Shown here: one piece after another, positions 1 through 6,655 of the stretch
How the letters are laid out: each line of letters begins with the position of its first letter
Position numbering within the stretch: position 1 is the first letter of the stretch
NCBI RefSeq assembly: GCF_024808815.1
Contig: NZ_JANUCS010000013.1
Location: 1 to 64,000, forward strand
Direction of reading: 5' to 3'
Length of the DNA stretch: 64,000 nt
Source of the DNA: Methanosalsum natronophilum
GTDB lineage: Archaea > Halobacteriota > Methanosarcinia > Methanosarcinales > Methanosarcinaceae
Notes under the pieces: generated by a model
The model's input: the letters and a program-made list of their open reading frames with translations, nothing else
Databases searched by the model: none
What the model was told of the DNA's origin: nothing
Program-made: the position numbers and the translations under genes

Positions 1-542
1 AACACTTCCTGTGCAAGTGCAACCCGTTCATATTCATTGTCCATTTCATGTAATGACTGGAGTATACGAATAAATGCATCTTCAGTTCCAATACTTCCAT
101 TAACTATCTCAGTTTGAGAGATACCTAACTTATCTAAAGCATCAATTGTCCTTTCAGTCCCACTCACACCTCTTGCTAATGTATCATTGACACGTCTTAG
201 AGCTCTTTCAACCTCACTTGTCTCCATACCAGTTCTGCTTAATGCATAATCGAGTGCATGGAATGACTGTGCAGAAACATTGACACGTTCAGCAGCATCC
301 GCCATTTCATTAGCTAGTTCTGACGTTTTCATGGTAAGTGCAATTAAGCTCCCACCTATCGCAGTAAGTGGTACAGTTATTCCTTTGGTCATTGCCGACC
401 CTGCTCGTGACATAGTCTCACCAGCACGAGTGAACTGAGATCCAAGGTTACTCGCCTGTTCACCTACTTCTTGAAATGATTCCTTGAGTTTCTGAGTATC
501 ACCTATTATAGAGACTACAAGTTGACCTATTCCTGCTGACAC
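1..542 (-). CDS. Tail tape-measure protein, N-terminal part (cut by window edge)
   Basis: This is the first 180 codons of a long virion protein that sets tail length and is packed inside the tail tube. The reading frame is open to position 1, so the C-terminus lies outside the window. I chose the GTG at 540-542 because a GAGAGG ribosome site lies about 10 bases upstream and the frame begins there with MSAGIGQLVVSIIGDTQKL. The start is typical of tape-measure proteins: a short strand, then long Ala/Gly/Ser-rich helices (residues 20-75) and heptad-like helices with TSELANEMADAA. It follows the tail chaperone frames at 548-1209, the standard siphovirus order. A database match is needed only for the subfamily. 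Confidence 0.85.
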   Translation of the reverse strand, partial: MSAGIGQLVVSIIGDTQKLKESFQEVGEQASNLGSQFTRAGETMSRAGSAMTKGITVPLTAIGGSLIALTMKTSELANEMADAAERVNVSAQSFHALDYALSRTGMETSEVERALRRVNDTLARGVSGTERTIDALDKLGISQTEIVNGSIGTEDAFIRILQSLHEMDNEYERVALAQEV

Positions 543-547
543 TTCAA

Positions 548-817
548 TTAACCTCTCTTAACCCTATCACCATACAAAGCATGGAATCGTTTAATGTCAG
601 GTGTATCCTTATCCCCTATTCCAAGCTCCTCTGAATTCCTGTCATTATTGCCATTTTCTTTCTTGCTTTGTTGCATAGCTTCTCCAAGAACGTTCCAGCA
701 CAATTTCGATCTCAATTCAACAAAATTTAATCCCTTTTCATAATAGAACAATATTTGATCCACTGATGTTTGGTCAAGAAGATAAGTGGGTGTAGCCCAA
801 CTGTACATCATACTCAC
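548..817 (-). CDS. Tail assembly chaperone, downstream frame (gpT-like part)
   Basis: This 89-residue frame lies between the upstream chaperone frame and the tape-measure gene, where lambda-type phages carry gpT. It has a possible own start (GTG at 817), but it is open upstream of that as far as the slippery heptamer at 850-856. A -1 slip there would join it directly to the preceding protein, giving a product of about 220 residues. The C-terminal half is hydrophilic (Lys, Asn, Asp and Glu rich) and ends with HALYGDRVKRG. I recognise no catalytic motif. The role as a tape-measure chaperone is inferred from position and the overlap arrangement. Independent initiation at GTG or at ATG 811 remains possible. 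Confidence 0.7.
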   Translation of the reverse strand: MSMMYSWATPTYLLDQTSVDQILFYYEKGLNFVELRSKLCWNVLGEAMQQSKKENGNNDRNSEELGIGDKDTPDIKRFHALYGDRVKRG

Positions 818-846
818 CTGACAAAAAATGTTAGCTAGGGATAATC

Positions 847-1209
847 TCAGTTTTTTCCGGTTTTATCCTCCACTTGATCCAGCTCATCCATTTTTTTAAG
901 AATTGGTTCAAGTACGAATTTAGCAAATTCAATTAAAGTTATCATATCGATATTATCCAGTAACCAATCCTTGGTTATCACAGGATTAGATCTCTGGCAT
1001 GCAGTTGCAACCACGTCCACAAAACCATCAATATTCTGACCGTTCTCAAGCTGTTCGAGTTTTTCAGGAGTATCCGTCATCTCGATCAGTTTCAGAGTTG
1101 CACGAGTTGAGAATATTGAAACGTCCACGTCTTCACCCCCGATCTTAGCAAGACGTTTTGGTGGTATTATGTGATCAAAGTCCCTGATAATATCTGAACT
1201 CATATTCAT
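847..1209 (-). CDS. Tail assembly chaperone, upstream frame (gpG-like)
   Basis: This encodes a 120-residue mostly helical acidic protein directly after the major tail protein. Its start overlaps the tail-protein stop by four bases (1206-1209), so translation is probably coupled. In siphoviruses this position holds the tail assembly chaperone that coats the tape-measure protein during tail building and is absent from the virion. The last codons are GGA AAA AAC TGA, which put the classical A-AAA-AAC slippery heptamer in the zero frame immediately before the stop. The length fits gpG-type chaperones. I see no enzyme motif. The family call rests on synteny and the slip site more than on residues. 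Confidence 0.75.
   Translation of the reverse strand: MNMSSDIIRDFDHIIPPKRLAKIGGEDVDVSIFSTRATLKLIEMTDTPEKLEQLENGQNIDGFVDVVATACQRSNPVITKDWLLDNIDMITLIEFAKFVLEPILKKMDELDQVEDKTGKN
850..856 (-). promoter_or_regulatory. Putative programmed -1 frameshift heptamer A-AAA-AAC
   Basis: On the minus strand the heptamer AAAAAAC is placed exactly as X-XXY-YYZ relative to the upstream chaperone frame and is followed directly by TGA. After a -1 slip the reading continues CTG AGA TTA TCC and stays open into the 89-residue frame that ends at 548. No stop codon lies between them. Programmed frameshifting between gpG and gpT is established for tailed phages; its use here is inferred from this geometry. Confidence 0.75.
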
Positions 1210-2000
1210 TCAACTCCCTGTTCATCATATATCTCGAACAACTGGTCACCAACATCTCTTGTAGTATCAAGTATACCTTTCATCACCAATCTAGGCATTG
1301 CAGGATCATCATCGTCATCTCCAGGAAATTCTATTTCAGTTCCTTCATTAATTGTGGCTTTATAGAGTGTAATGCGAAACTCTTTCTCATTTTCATTGAT
1401 GTTAGTTATCCGAATAACCCTGTCAGATATAGTGACCCTACCTCCAGATGTCATTGTAATGGCACTGGTGGGAGTGTATTGGTAGCTAACCTTAACCTCA
1501 TCACCACTTGATAGAGCTCCATTCTCAATTCTGGCAATACAGGTATAACCTACAGAATCAATGGCTAGCACATAATCAGTGTTCCGTGTAAGTATGGTTT
1601 CATTCTCGTCTTTTACTACAATAGATCCAACCTCAGTACCGTCCCCGTTCCTGTACTGTAATCTCACAAAATCAGTGCTTTCAAGTACATGACTCTCATC
1701 TTCTATACTGGTAGGTTCACCTGCAACTGTTGTTAGTGTATCAAGATTACCTCGTACTGTTTTCATGGTCTCAAGGTTCACTTCCATCATATCACATTCA
1801 ATGAATGCAACATGTTCCTTGATACCCACCTTGATAACACCCGCATTATCCGACCTAACTTCTACATCCTCCCACTCTTCTCGAAATAATGCGTTTCTAA
1901 CTGCCCCGATATTAATTAGATTGTTAATATTTGGTCCGATCTCCAATTTACCTGACCCGAACCGAATCGCGTTTTTATTCTGTACTGTAGTTTGTGCCAT
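1206..2000 (-). CDS. Major tail (tube) protein
   Basis: This 264-residue beta-rich protein is the likely tail-tube subunit. It begins MAQTTVQNKNAIRFGSGKLE and has an N-terminal segment about making a new layer, a central beta domain (about residues 100-180) with a YVLAIDSVGYTCIARI stretch that looks like an inserted Ig-like module, and an acidic loop with five consecutive Asp near residue 228. It lies between the tail terminator and the chaperone frames, the usual place for the tube gene. A GAGGT ribosome site lies eight bases before the ATG, at the end of a GATGA pentamer repeat. The stop overlaps the next start. Confidence 0.8.
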   Translation of the reverse strand: MAQTTVQNKNAIRFGSGKLEIGPNINNLINIGAVRNALFREEWEDVEVRSDNAGVIKVGIKEHVAFIECDMMEVNLETMKTVRGNLDTLTTVAGEPTSIEDESHVLESTDFVRLQYRNGDGTEVGSIVVKDENETILTRNTDYVLAIDSVGYTCIARIENGALSSGDEVKVSYQYTPTSAITMTSGGRVTISDRVIRITNINENEKEFRITLYKATINEGTEIEFPGDDDDDPAMPRLVMKGILDTTRDVGDQLFEIYDEQGVE

Positions 2001-2005
2001 TTATG

Positions 2006-2040
2006 TTACCTCATCTCATCTCATTTCATCTCATCTCATA
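2006..2040 (-). repeat. GATGA pentamer repeat at a gene junction
   Basis: The minus strand has a run of ATGAG/GATGA pentamers, with one ATGAA variant, bridging the end of the tail terminator gene and the ribosome site of the major tail gene. The repeat includes the terminator's TGA stop and ends in GAGGT. Changing copy number would change leader length but not the protein frames. Its function, if any, is unknown. Confidence 0.7.
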
Positions 2041-2420
2041 TGAATCACTTTAAAATCAATTGGAACATGGAATATTTCGGTCATATCTTCATAAACGTCC
2101 TCAGAACCAAGGTACACTACTTGTTTTATTGGATTACCTGATGCTGTACCCTTGAACCTGTTCAAACACTCAATCACAGTTTCTGAGAGTTCCTGGGCCT
2201 GAGAATACGAACGTGTCCAGCACGATACCTGGTAACGAGGAGTGGCTGTATTAGTAATATGATGAATTGGATAACTTATCCTATGAATTGAAATTGCAGG
2301 TAATTCGCAATTGAGTGGTAATTTATGTGGGTAGATCCGTTCATCCACCATTTCATCTATTAGTGGATTATCAAGAAGCATTAAGCGAAGAGAACTGTGT
2401 ATTGATGATGTTGAACTCAT
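2031..2420 (-). CDS. Tail terminator / DUF3168-like protein
   Basis: This 129-residue protein has the layout of the DUF3168 (gp17-like) tail terminator family: an N-terminal helix with LRLMLLDNP, the IYPHKLP segment, a central PRYQVSCWTRSYSQAQELSE stretch with the helix that follows, and a C-terminal strand FHVPIDFKVIH. Such proteins cap the tail tube and join it to the head. The start overlaps the stop of the gp10-like gene by four bases (2417-2420). Position between the gp10-like gene and the tube protein supports the assignment. No oddity is seen. Confidence 0.8.
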   Translation of the reverse strand: MSSTSSIHSSLRLMLLDNPLIDEMVDERIYPHKLPLNCELPAISIHRISYPIHHITNTATPRYQVSCWTRSYSQAQELSETVIECLNRFKGTASGNPIKQVVYLGSEDVYEDMTEIFHVPIDFKVIHMR

Positions 2421-2848
2421 CTCATTCTCCTGAACTTTCGTTTCATTTCTTTATTTATACGTCTTGATACCTCAGGTCCATTCTCATCAATTGCGGGTCT
2501 AAGGAACGCTCTTGGAGTTTGGTTATATTGTCTACCTATACTATCCATTCCAACAAACCCCAACTCGAGTCTGCGAGCATACTCTACATCTGACCCGATA
2601 TCAACTCTAACAATACCATTTTTAGTATCACTACTTCTCCCCAAAATACGAATACTGTTTAGCAAATTACCAGACCGTTCATGTGGGAATTCAGTACCAC
2701 CTTTTCTTGAATTGATCTTAGCTTCCCTGACAATGATCTCAGCACCTGAATCTACTGCATCCTCAAGTTCTTTCACCATTTCATCACCCAATACCTCGAA
2801 TTTATTCCCCAGTTCTTTGAAACCATCAACCTTGAACTGTATCTTCAT
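2417..2848 (-). CDS. HK97 gp10-like head-tail joining protein
   Basis: This encodes 143 residues beginning MKIQFKVDGFKELGNKFEVL, with an amphipathic first helix, then IIVREAKINSR and a basic GGTEFPHERSGNLLNSI segment, and a C-terminal PRAFLRPAIDENGPEV motif. That pattern is typical of HK97 gp10-type joining proteins. An ATG 41 codons further upstream is possible, but the ATG at 2848 shares a TGATG overlap with the stop of the preceding gene and follows a GGAG site, so I prefer it. The product would act at the head-tail interface. Confidence 0.8.
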   Translation of the reverse strand: MKIQFKVDGFKELGNKFEVLGDEMVKELEDAVDSGAEIIVREAKINSRKGGTEFPHERSGNLLNSIRILGRSSDTKNGIVRVDIGSDVEYARRLELGFVGMDSIGRQYNQTPRAFLRPAIDENGPEVSRRINKEMKRKFRRMR

Positions 2849-3096
2849 CAGAACACTCCACCAAGAATGAATACAAGTACTACCAAGATTATACCTACTA
2901 ATAACTCGATTATAACAGCAGTCAGTTTCGAGTTCATACCATCGATACGACCTTCGATCCGCACTAACCATCCACGGATCTCATTGAGTTCCTTTTCTCT
3001 ATCATCTTTTTCAGCTCTAATAGCATCACGGATCTCAACACGTAAACATCTTTGATTCTCAGTACACTCCGAACGAGTGACAGGCTCATTGTTCAT
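2848..3096 (-). CDS. Small coiled-coil protein with C-terminal membrane segment (XhlA/holin-like?)
   Basis: This 82-residue protein has a polar, charged N-terminal two thirds (KDDREKELNEIRGWLVRIE, heptad-like) and one strongly hydrophobic C-terminal segment, about residues 59-81. The layout resembles the haemolysin XhlA family of phage lysis-associated proteins, or a spanin-type membrane anchor. It overlaps both neighbours (ATGA at 3093-3096 and TGATG at 2848-2850), so it is part of the connector operon. A membrane protein between two connector genes is unusual for a virion module. Holin activity is only a guess. Confidence 0.65.
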   Translation of the reverse strand: MNNEPVTRSECTENQRCLRVEIRDAIRAEKDDREKELNEIRGWLVRIEGRIDGMNSKLTAVIIELLVGIILVVLVFILGGVF

Positions 3097-3452
3097 TCAA
3101 CAACCCCCAATTCACATTCATAATGATGGAGTTGTGACCTGAACATGTAATATACAGGTTTTATTGATATCACTCGATAATCACGTTCATAGCCTGTATC
3201 CTGACCACGTACGATCATTCCTTCAGTTACTGAGATGGTTGGCGGAAGCATGACAGTGGTCCCCGAATAAACTCTTTTACCACTACTCATATCCATAATA
3301 TCCCCAGGATCCCTGATACCAACATTGATGAACCTACATTCAGTTTCAACCATTGTTTCTGTATATACAGGTGACCCATACTCATCCTGCCCAATTGTGG
3401 TCTTACATATTAGAGTGCACTTATGGATCAAGTTGATAGAATGTATGCTCAT
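3093..3452 (-). CDS. Head-tail adaptor / head closure protein
   Basis: This 119-residue protein resembles SPP1 gp16-type head closure proteins: a short N-terminus with INLIHKCTLI, then a GQDEYGSPVYTET loop, a beta barrel with IMDMSSGKRVYSGTTVMLPP, and a C-terminal YRVISIKPVYYMFRSQLHHY strand. It would seal the portal channel after packaging and receive the tail. It lies directly after the gp15-like connector, with only the stop codon between. The ATG is followed by uninterrupted frame and the stop overlaps the next start by four bases. Confidence 0.75.
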   Translation of the reverse strand: MSIHSINLIHKCTLICKTTIGQDEYGSPVYTETMVETECRFINVGIRDPGDIMDMSSGKRVYSGTTVMLPPTISVTEGMIVRGQDTGYERDYRVISIKPVYYMFRSQLHHYECELGVVE

Positions 3453-3842
3453 TCACACTGATCTCCCATTAACTGTACGAACACCAGCTCGACCCGATAT
3501 TACTCTGGTTTTCGTGTACAAGTATTTTCGAATATATTCAAGTGCAGTATTCTCATGTTGCTGTATCTGCACTTCCACATCGTTCTGTTGTGTTTCTGAC
3601 CCGAACTTGACCTGCTGTGCAAGTTCACCATTATATTTCATTTTTTCAAGTATTAGTGAGACTGAACGGTGAACACATGCGAGTTTCAGGTACGAGTTCT
3701 CAGTATCCGGGCCCGCATTTGATTGTGCGAGCACTGTGTTTGAAGCATGGGATATGATATGTTCAATTTCAGTATCATCAATTGACTTAGGGTCTACCAG
3801 CACCTTTACTTCATTAACTGAACATAGCATATCCAACCTCAC
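3453..3842 (-). CDS. Head-tail connector (gp6/gp15-like)
   Basis: This 129-residue, mostly helical protein begins with a CSVNEVKVLVDPKSIDDTEI segment, which matches the N-terminal helix pattern of phage connector proteins that stack under the portal. A second helix region contains LACVHRSVSLILEKMK, and the C-terminus is an extended basic tail (TKTRVISGRAGVRTVNG). It overlaps the preceding 73-residue gene by four bases and abuts the adaptor gene. Its function is inferred from residue pattern and order; no catalytic role is expected. Confidence 0.7.
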   Translation of the reverse strand: MRLDMLCSVNEVKVLVDPKSIDDTEIEHIISHASNTVLAQSNAGPDTENSYLKLACVHRSVSLILEKMKYNGELAQQVKFGSETQQNDVEVQIQQHENTALEYIRKYLYTKTRVISGRAGVRTVNGRSV

Positions 3843-4060
3843 TTTCCTTTACGTGAAGATCTCTTCCTGTTTGTTGCAGATGAACCTCCATTCTCAATAT
3901 TTTGTGTTTCTTCACTCAACTCATTAATGACCTCTATGGAATTACCAAGTTTATTGATATTCTCTTTACCACCGATCTCGAAAATATCATGTTTTTTGTA
4001 AATAGTCTCTGTACCACCTGCATCAGTACAAAGGTTCTCCACAAGTACCTTGACCTTCAT
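3839..4060 (-). CDS. Small virion-module protein of unknown function
   Basis: This encodes 73 residues: a beta-rich N-terminal half (MKVKVLVENL, then YKKHDIFEIGG) and a polar tail ending in SSRKGK. The N-terminal half resembles small phage proteins that lie just after the capsid gene, but I do not recognise a family with certainty. It starts 15 bases after the capsid gene stop and overlaps the connector gene by four bases. It is therefore expressed with the head-tail genes and may be a connector accessory or a decoration factor. Confidence 0.6.
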   Translation of the reverse strand: MKVKVLVENLCTDAGGTETIYKKHDIFEIGGKENINKLGNSIEVINELSEETQNIENGGSSATNRKRSSRKGK

Positions 4061-4075
4061 TCGCAGTACCTCAAT

Positions 4076-4942
4076 TCAGATATCTGAGAGTTTACAGATC
4101 GCAGTAGGTTGTTTTATTCTCAGGATACCCGCAGAATAGACCCTACCATAGAGGTTGCCAGTATCAGGATGTTCCGATTCAGTACCGTGTTCAGTAGCAA
4201 AATCTTTAGTTAAATAGAAATCAACGTAAGGTTCACCTACTGCTTCTGTAGGTGCAATGAAACCGGTACCTGCACTCAGGACATTGGAGACCAGAACATC
4301 ACCACCATTTAGCATATCCACGACATCACTATATTCTCGTATACCACTGGTAGACCTGCTTGCTCTCAGTTCCCTATATTGAGTTGGTGCAATGACAAGG
4401 TTGAAACTCAATGAATCCGTTGGAATATCGCTATTATCTAATAACGCATAGGCACCAGAGAGTGCATCGGTAGCATTCCCGAATGTACCAAAATCCTTAC
4501 TCGTATTATAATCATTATCAGCACCCTGGTACAATCCTTCATGTGTATAATTTGTACCGTCACGAGTAACTCCCATGATAATAGCTTCATCTTCGGCTTT
4601 TGCTGCCTTATATGCTGCAAAGATAGCAGCTGAAGCATCAACGTCCAATCCCTTTGTGAGATAACCTTCGTATAATCTGCGATCGATCTTATAATCCTTC
4701 CAATAAACTGGAACCTTGGAGTTAGTTAATGTAACATCAATTGAATCGATGTTAGTGTCAGTGAATGCATACGATACCAACCCGTCACTTAGATCGATTA
4801 TTTGACCCCAATCCACTGAAGTTATCCCGAAACCTTTAGGTTCAGTTACATGTACTAACCGTCTCCCTTTAAGCACTCTGCGTAACGGTTCCACGAGTTT
4901 CATATCGATCTCTTTTGAGAATGTTGCCAGTGCATTAACCAT
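4076..4942 (-). CDS. HK97-fold major capsid protein, encapsulin-like
   Basis: This 288-residue protein is in the major capsid position and has an HK97-fold layout. After an N-terminal arm with LRRVLKGRRLVHVTEPKG it has an extended E-loop region (SKVPVYWKDYKIDRRLYEG), a long spine helix (AAIFAAYKAAKAEDEAIIMG), and an A-domain with FNLVIAPTQYRELRAS, ending RIKQPTAICKL. The order and phrases resemble linocin/encapsulin nanocompartment proteins. There is no long delta domain at the N-terminus, in line with a separate scaffold being used. The start follows a GGAGTGTGAT ribosome site and the decoration gene ends one base before it. Confidence 0.85.
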   Translation of the reverse strand: MVNALATFSKEIDMKLVEPLRRVLKGRRLVHVTEPKGFGITSVDWGQIIDLSDGLVSYAFTDTNIDSIDVTLTNSKVPVYWKDYKIDRRLYEGYLTKGLDVDASAAIFAAYKAAKAEDEAIIMGVTRDGTNYTHEGLYQGADNDYNTSKDFGTFGNATDALSGAYALLDNSDIPTDSLSFNLVIAPTQYRELRASRSTSGIREYSDVVDMLNGGDVLVSNVLSAGTGFIAPTEAVGEPYVDFYLTKDFATEHGTESEHPDTGNLYGRVYSAGILRIKQPTAICKLSDI

Positions 4943-4943
4943 T

Positions 4944-5474
4944 TCAGATCACACTCCTTACAATGATCTCAGTAGCACCACTCGTTGCATTTATTGACTC
5001 TTCAGCATACGCAATTACCTGTCCACCAGGTACTAATGAACCCTGGAGTTCAGGTGTAGCACCCTCAACCTCATCTGCAGTATCCGTACCCTCTTTTACT
5101 GCAAGTGATACTGCAGCTTTCAGTTCACCATTATCACCAGCAACTAATGGATCTCCCTTACCCACATTCTCTGACTCTGCTAACATAGCTCTGATATAGA
5201 ACCCGCCACCGTTTAGTACAGCCACCTGTGCCTCAGCACCATAGATAGATATGGGGTCCTTTGGCCGAAATACGGGATTGGTCTGTTCATACCCTAACCA
5301 CCCGATAGGTTTCCCATCAGCCGTGTTTATAACAATATCCGAATCATTAGTACCTTTTTTCACTAACCTACCTGGATACATATTAGTCACAGTTTCAATG
5401 TTCAGTTCCTGAATCAGCGGTACACCCGCAGCGATTATTCTATTGTTTGGTTTTTGTATACCTGTATATACCAT
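4944..5474 (-). CDS. Capsid decoration protein
   Basis: This 176-residue protein lies between the scaffold and the major capsid gene. It contains repeated short beta segments with Gly-rich turns (AVLNGGGFYIRAML, KGDPLVAGDNGELKAA, GSLVPGGQVIAYAEES), a pattern shared with phage decoration proteins of the DUF2190 type that stabilise expanded heads. The start ATG follows GGAGTGGG by about six bases. There is no signal peptide or membrane segment. The order protease, decoration, capsid is common in tailed viruses. The assignment rests on order and beta-repeat style. Confidence 0.7.
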   Translation of the reverse strand: MVYTGIQKPNNRIIAAGVPLIQELNIETVTNMYPGRLVKKGTNDSDIVINTADGKPIGWLGYEQTNPVFRPKDPISIYGAEAQVAVLNGGGFYIRAMLAESENVGKGDPLVAGDNGELKAAVSLAVKEGTDTADEVEGATPELQGSLVPGGQVIAYAEESINATSGATEIIVRSVI

Positions 5475-5475
5475 A

Positions 5476-6000
5476 TTAGACCCACTCCTTTTTCACAGAA
5501 TCAAATCTACCTACTGTCGTTGCAGTTTGGTTCGAATCCGCTGGATACTGGATTACATTATTCTTTGATGCATGGACCTTAATACCCTCAAACTCCATTG
5601 CAAGCTTTTCTAATTCACTTGCATTCAGATGCTGATATTCATCTGGTTTAGTGTCCAGGTTTAATTCTTGTCTTGCAGCCGTAAGTTTTTCCAGAGCTAA
5701 TGAACGACTTAGTTCATCTTTATAGTCCTGGATCCTTGCAGCAGCGATCTCATTTGATTTGGATTCGATCAGTTCATTCACCTTGGACATGGGAACTGAA
5801 GTTGCTCTATCTTTTTCATAGGATGCGAGAACAGTTTCCAGTTCATTGACCCTGGATTGGAGTTTAGTGTTCGATACTTCGATCTCTTTAAGGTCAGTTA
5901 TTTGTCTCTCTTTCTCCCCGAGTTGACGTTGTAGTTCTTCAACTCTAGGTTGAATATTTTCAGATTCAGATTCAGTTTCAGTTTCGGTTTGTTTGGTCAT
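5476..6000 (-). CDS. Nested in-frame scaffold protein (internal start)
   Basis: Inside the protease gene, codon 167 is an ATG preceded by GGAGTGG at good spacing (eight bases). Starting there gives a 174-residue protein consisting of a Thr/Glu/Ser-rich tail and the coiled coil, with the C-terminal helix QHLNASELEKLAMEFEG. That is exactly the scaffold part without protease. The same arrangement is established for lambda C/Nu3. The internal ribosome site is seen directly; its use is inferred. The ratio of scaffold to protease would be set by this start. Confidence 0.65.
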   Translation of the reverse strand: MTKQTETETESESENIQPRVEELQRQLGEKERQITDLKEIEVSNTKLQSRVNELETVLASYEKDRATSVPMSKVNELIESKSNEIAAARIQDYKDELSRSLALEKLTAARQELNLDTKPDEYQHLNASELEKLAMEFEGIKVHASKNNVIQYPADSNQTATTVGRFDSVKKEWV

Positions 6001-6498
6001 AGAGTCCACTCCAGTACTTTGACTTTGAATTGGTGTATATTTTGATGAAAAGAACAGTTGATTGGGTTCGAGTTCAGGTTCGGTCTTGGATGCAACAATA
6101 TTGAACTTAGCTTCATCCCATGCAGGTTTTCGAACAAGGGTCACACTCCGATTCTCATAACCGTTCACCCACCCCTCATCTTCTATTGACAATGCTTTTC
6201 CATAAACTGACCATGTGGGTTCCCAGGTACCCTCAAGGATCTTCTGTTGAGCTAAAGTATCAGTGATATCTGCTCGTATCCGGATCTCATCTCCAGTTGA
6301 CCATACATCCACCACCCTACCTATCTCGGTCCTGGGATCTTCAGTCACATCACAACCATGTTCAGAATCACGAGTACATACACGGACAACCGAACTTAGA
6401 AGAGACTTAACTGCATTCTCTATCTCACTTGATGGAATACCCCACCCGTTCTTATTGATCATACCAATTGGAAACGCAGTGCCTTCAATTAAAACCAT
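5476..6498 (-). CDS. Prohead maturation protease with C-terminal scaffold domain
   Basis: The 340-residue product has a protease-like N-terminal domain (1-165) and a scaffold-like C-terminal half. Candidate catalytic residues are His47 (in DSEHGCDV, followed by IGRVVDVW) and Ser118 (in NRSVTLVRKPAWDEA), matching the His/Ser pattern of herpes/HK97-type prohead proteases. Residues 180-260 form a Glu/Lys-rich coiled coil typical of a scaffold. The ATG at 6498 lies 13 bases downstream of a 34-bp promoter motif, so its message may be almost leaderless. A second in-frame start at 6000 probably yields the scaffold alone. Confidence 0.8.
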   Translation of the reverse strand: MVLIEGTAFPIGMINKNGWGIPSSEIENAVKSLLSSVVRVCTRDSEHGCDVTEDPRTEIGRVVDVWSTGDEIRIRADITDTLAQQKILEGTWEPTWSVYGKALSIEDEGWVNGYENRSVTLVRKPAWDEAKFNIVASKTEPELEPNQLFFSSKYTPIQSQSTGVDSMTKQTETETESESENIQPRVEELQRQLGEKERQITDLKEIEVSNTKLQSRVNELETVLASYEKDRATSVPMSKVNELIESKSNEIAAARIQDYKDELSRSLALEKLTAARQELNLDTKPDEYQHLNASELEKLAMEFEGIKVHASKNNVIQYPADSNQTATTVGRFDSVKKEWV

Positions 6499-6511
6499 TA
6501 TAAGAAGTGCA

Positions 6512-6545
6512 CGTATACAACCGCTATATAACTTTTATGCAACAG
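6512..6545 (-). promoter_or_regulatory. Viral promoter, copy 1 (head gene operon)
   Basis: A 34-bp element reads CTGTTGCATAAA, an 11-bp centre with TATATA, then GGTTGTATACG on the minus strand. The same element of identical length occurs at 8135-8168. The ATG of the protease gene starts 13 bases after it, and about 26 bases after the end of the TATA core, so transcription should start at or near the start codon. Conserved flanks outside the TATA box suggest binding of a virus or host factor. Confidence 0.7.
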
Positions 6546-6582
6546 GGATATGAGGGGGAAATGCACTCTTTAGCTATCAAAA

Positions 6583-6618
6583 GTGAACTACCACCCTATG
6601 AATAGGGTGGTAGTTCAC
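6583..6618. repeat. Perfect 17-bp inverted repeat between portal and protease genes
   Basis: The arms GTGAACTACCACCCTAT and ATAGGGTGGTAGTTCAC are separated by only two bases. The element is 38 bases past the portal stop and 38 bases ahead of promoter copy 1. It may end the portal transcript or be a processing stem, although no T-run follows on the minus strand. Alternatively it is a small captured transposon end. Such a perfect stem in compact viral DNA is likely to be selected. Confidence 0.75.
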
Positions 6619-6655
6619 ATTTGTTAACTGTATATAATATTGGTGGAAGGTCTCT

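Noticed and set aside
1765-2043. 92-codon plus-strand frame within the major tail gene
   Set aside because: It is antisense to a gene with good start, ribosome site and operon overlaps, and its translation is low-complexity Ser/Thr/Ile.
2849-2971. N-terminal 41-codon extension of the gp10-like gene
   Set aside because: It overlaps the small membrane protein gene fully; the ATG at 2848 has a ribosome site and a TGATG junction.
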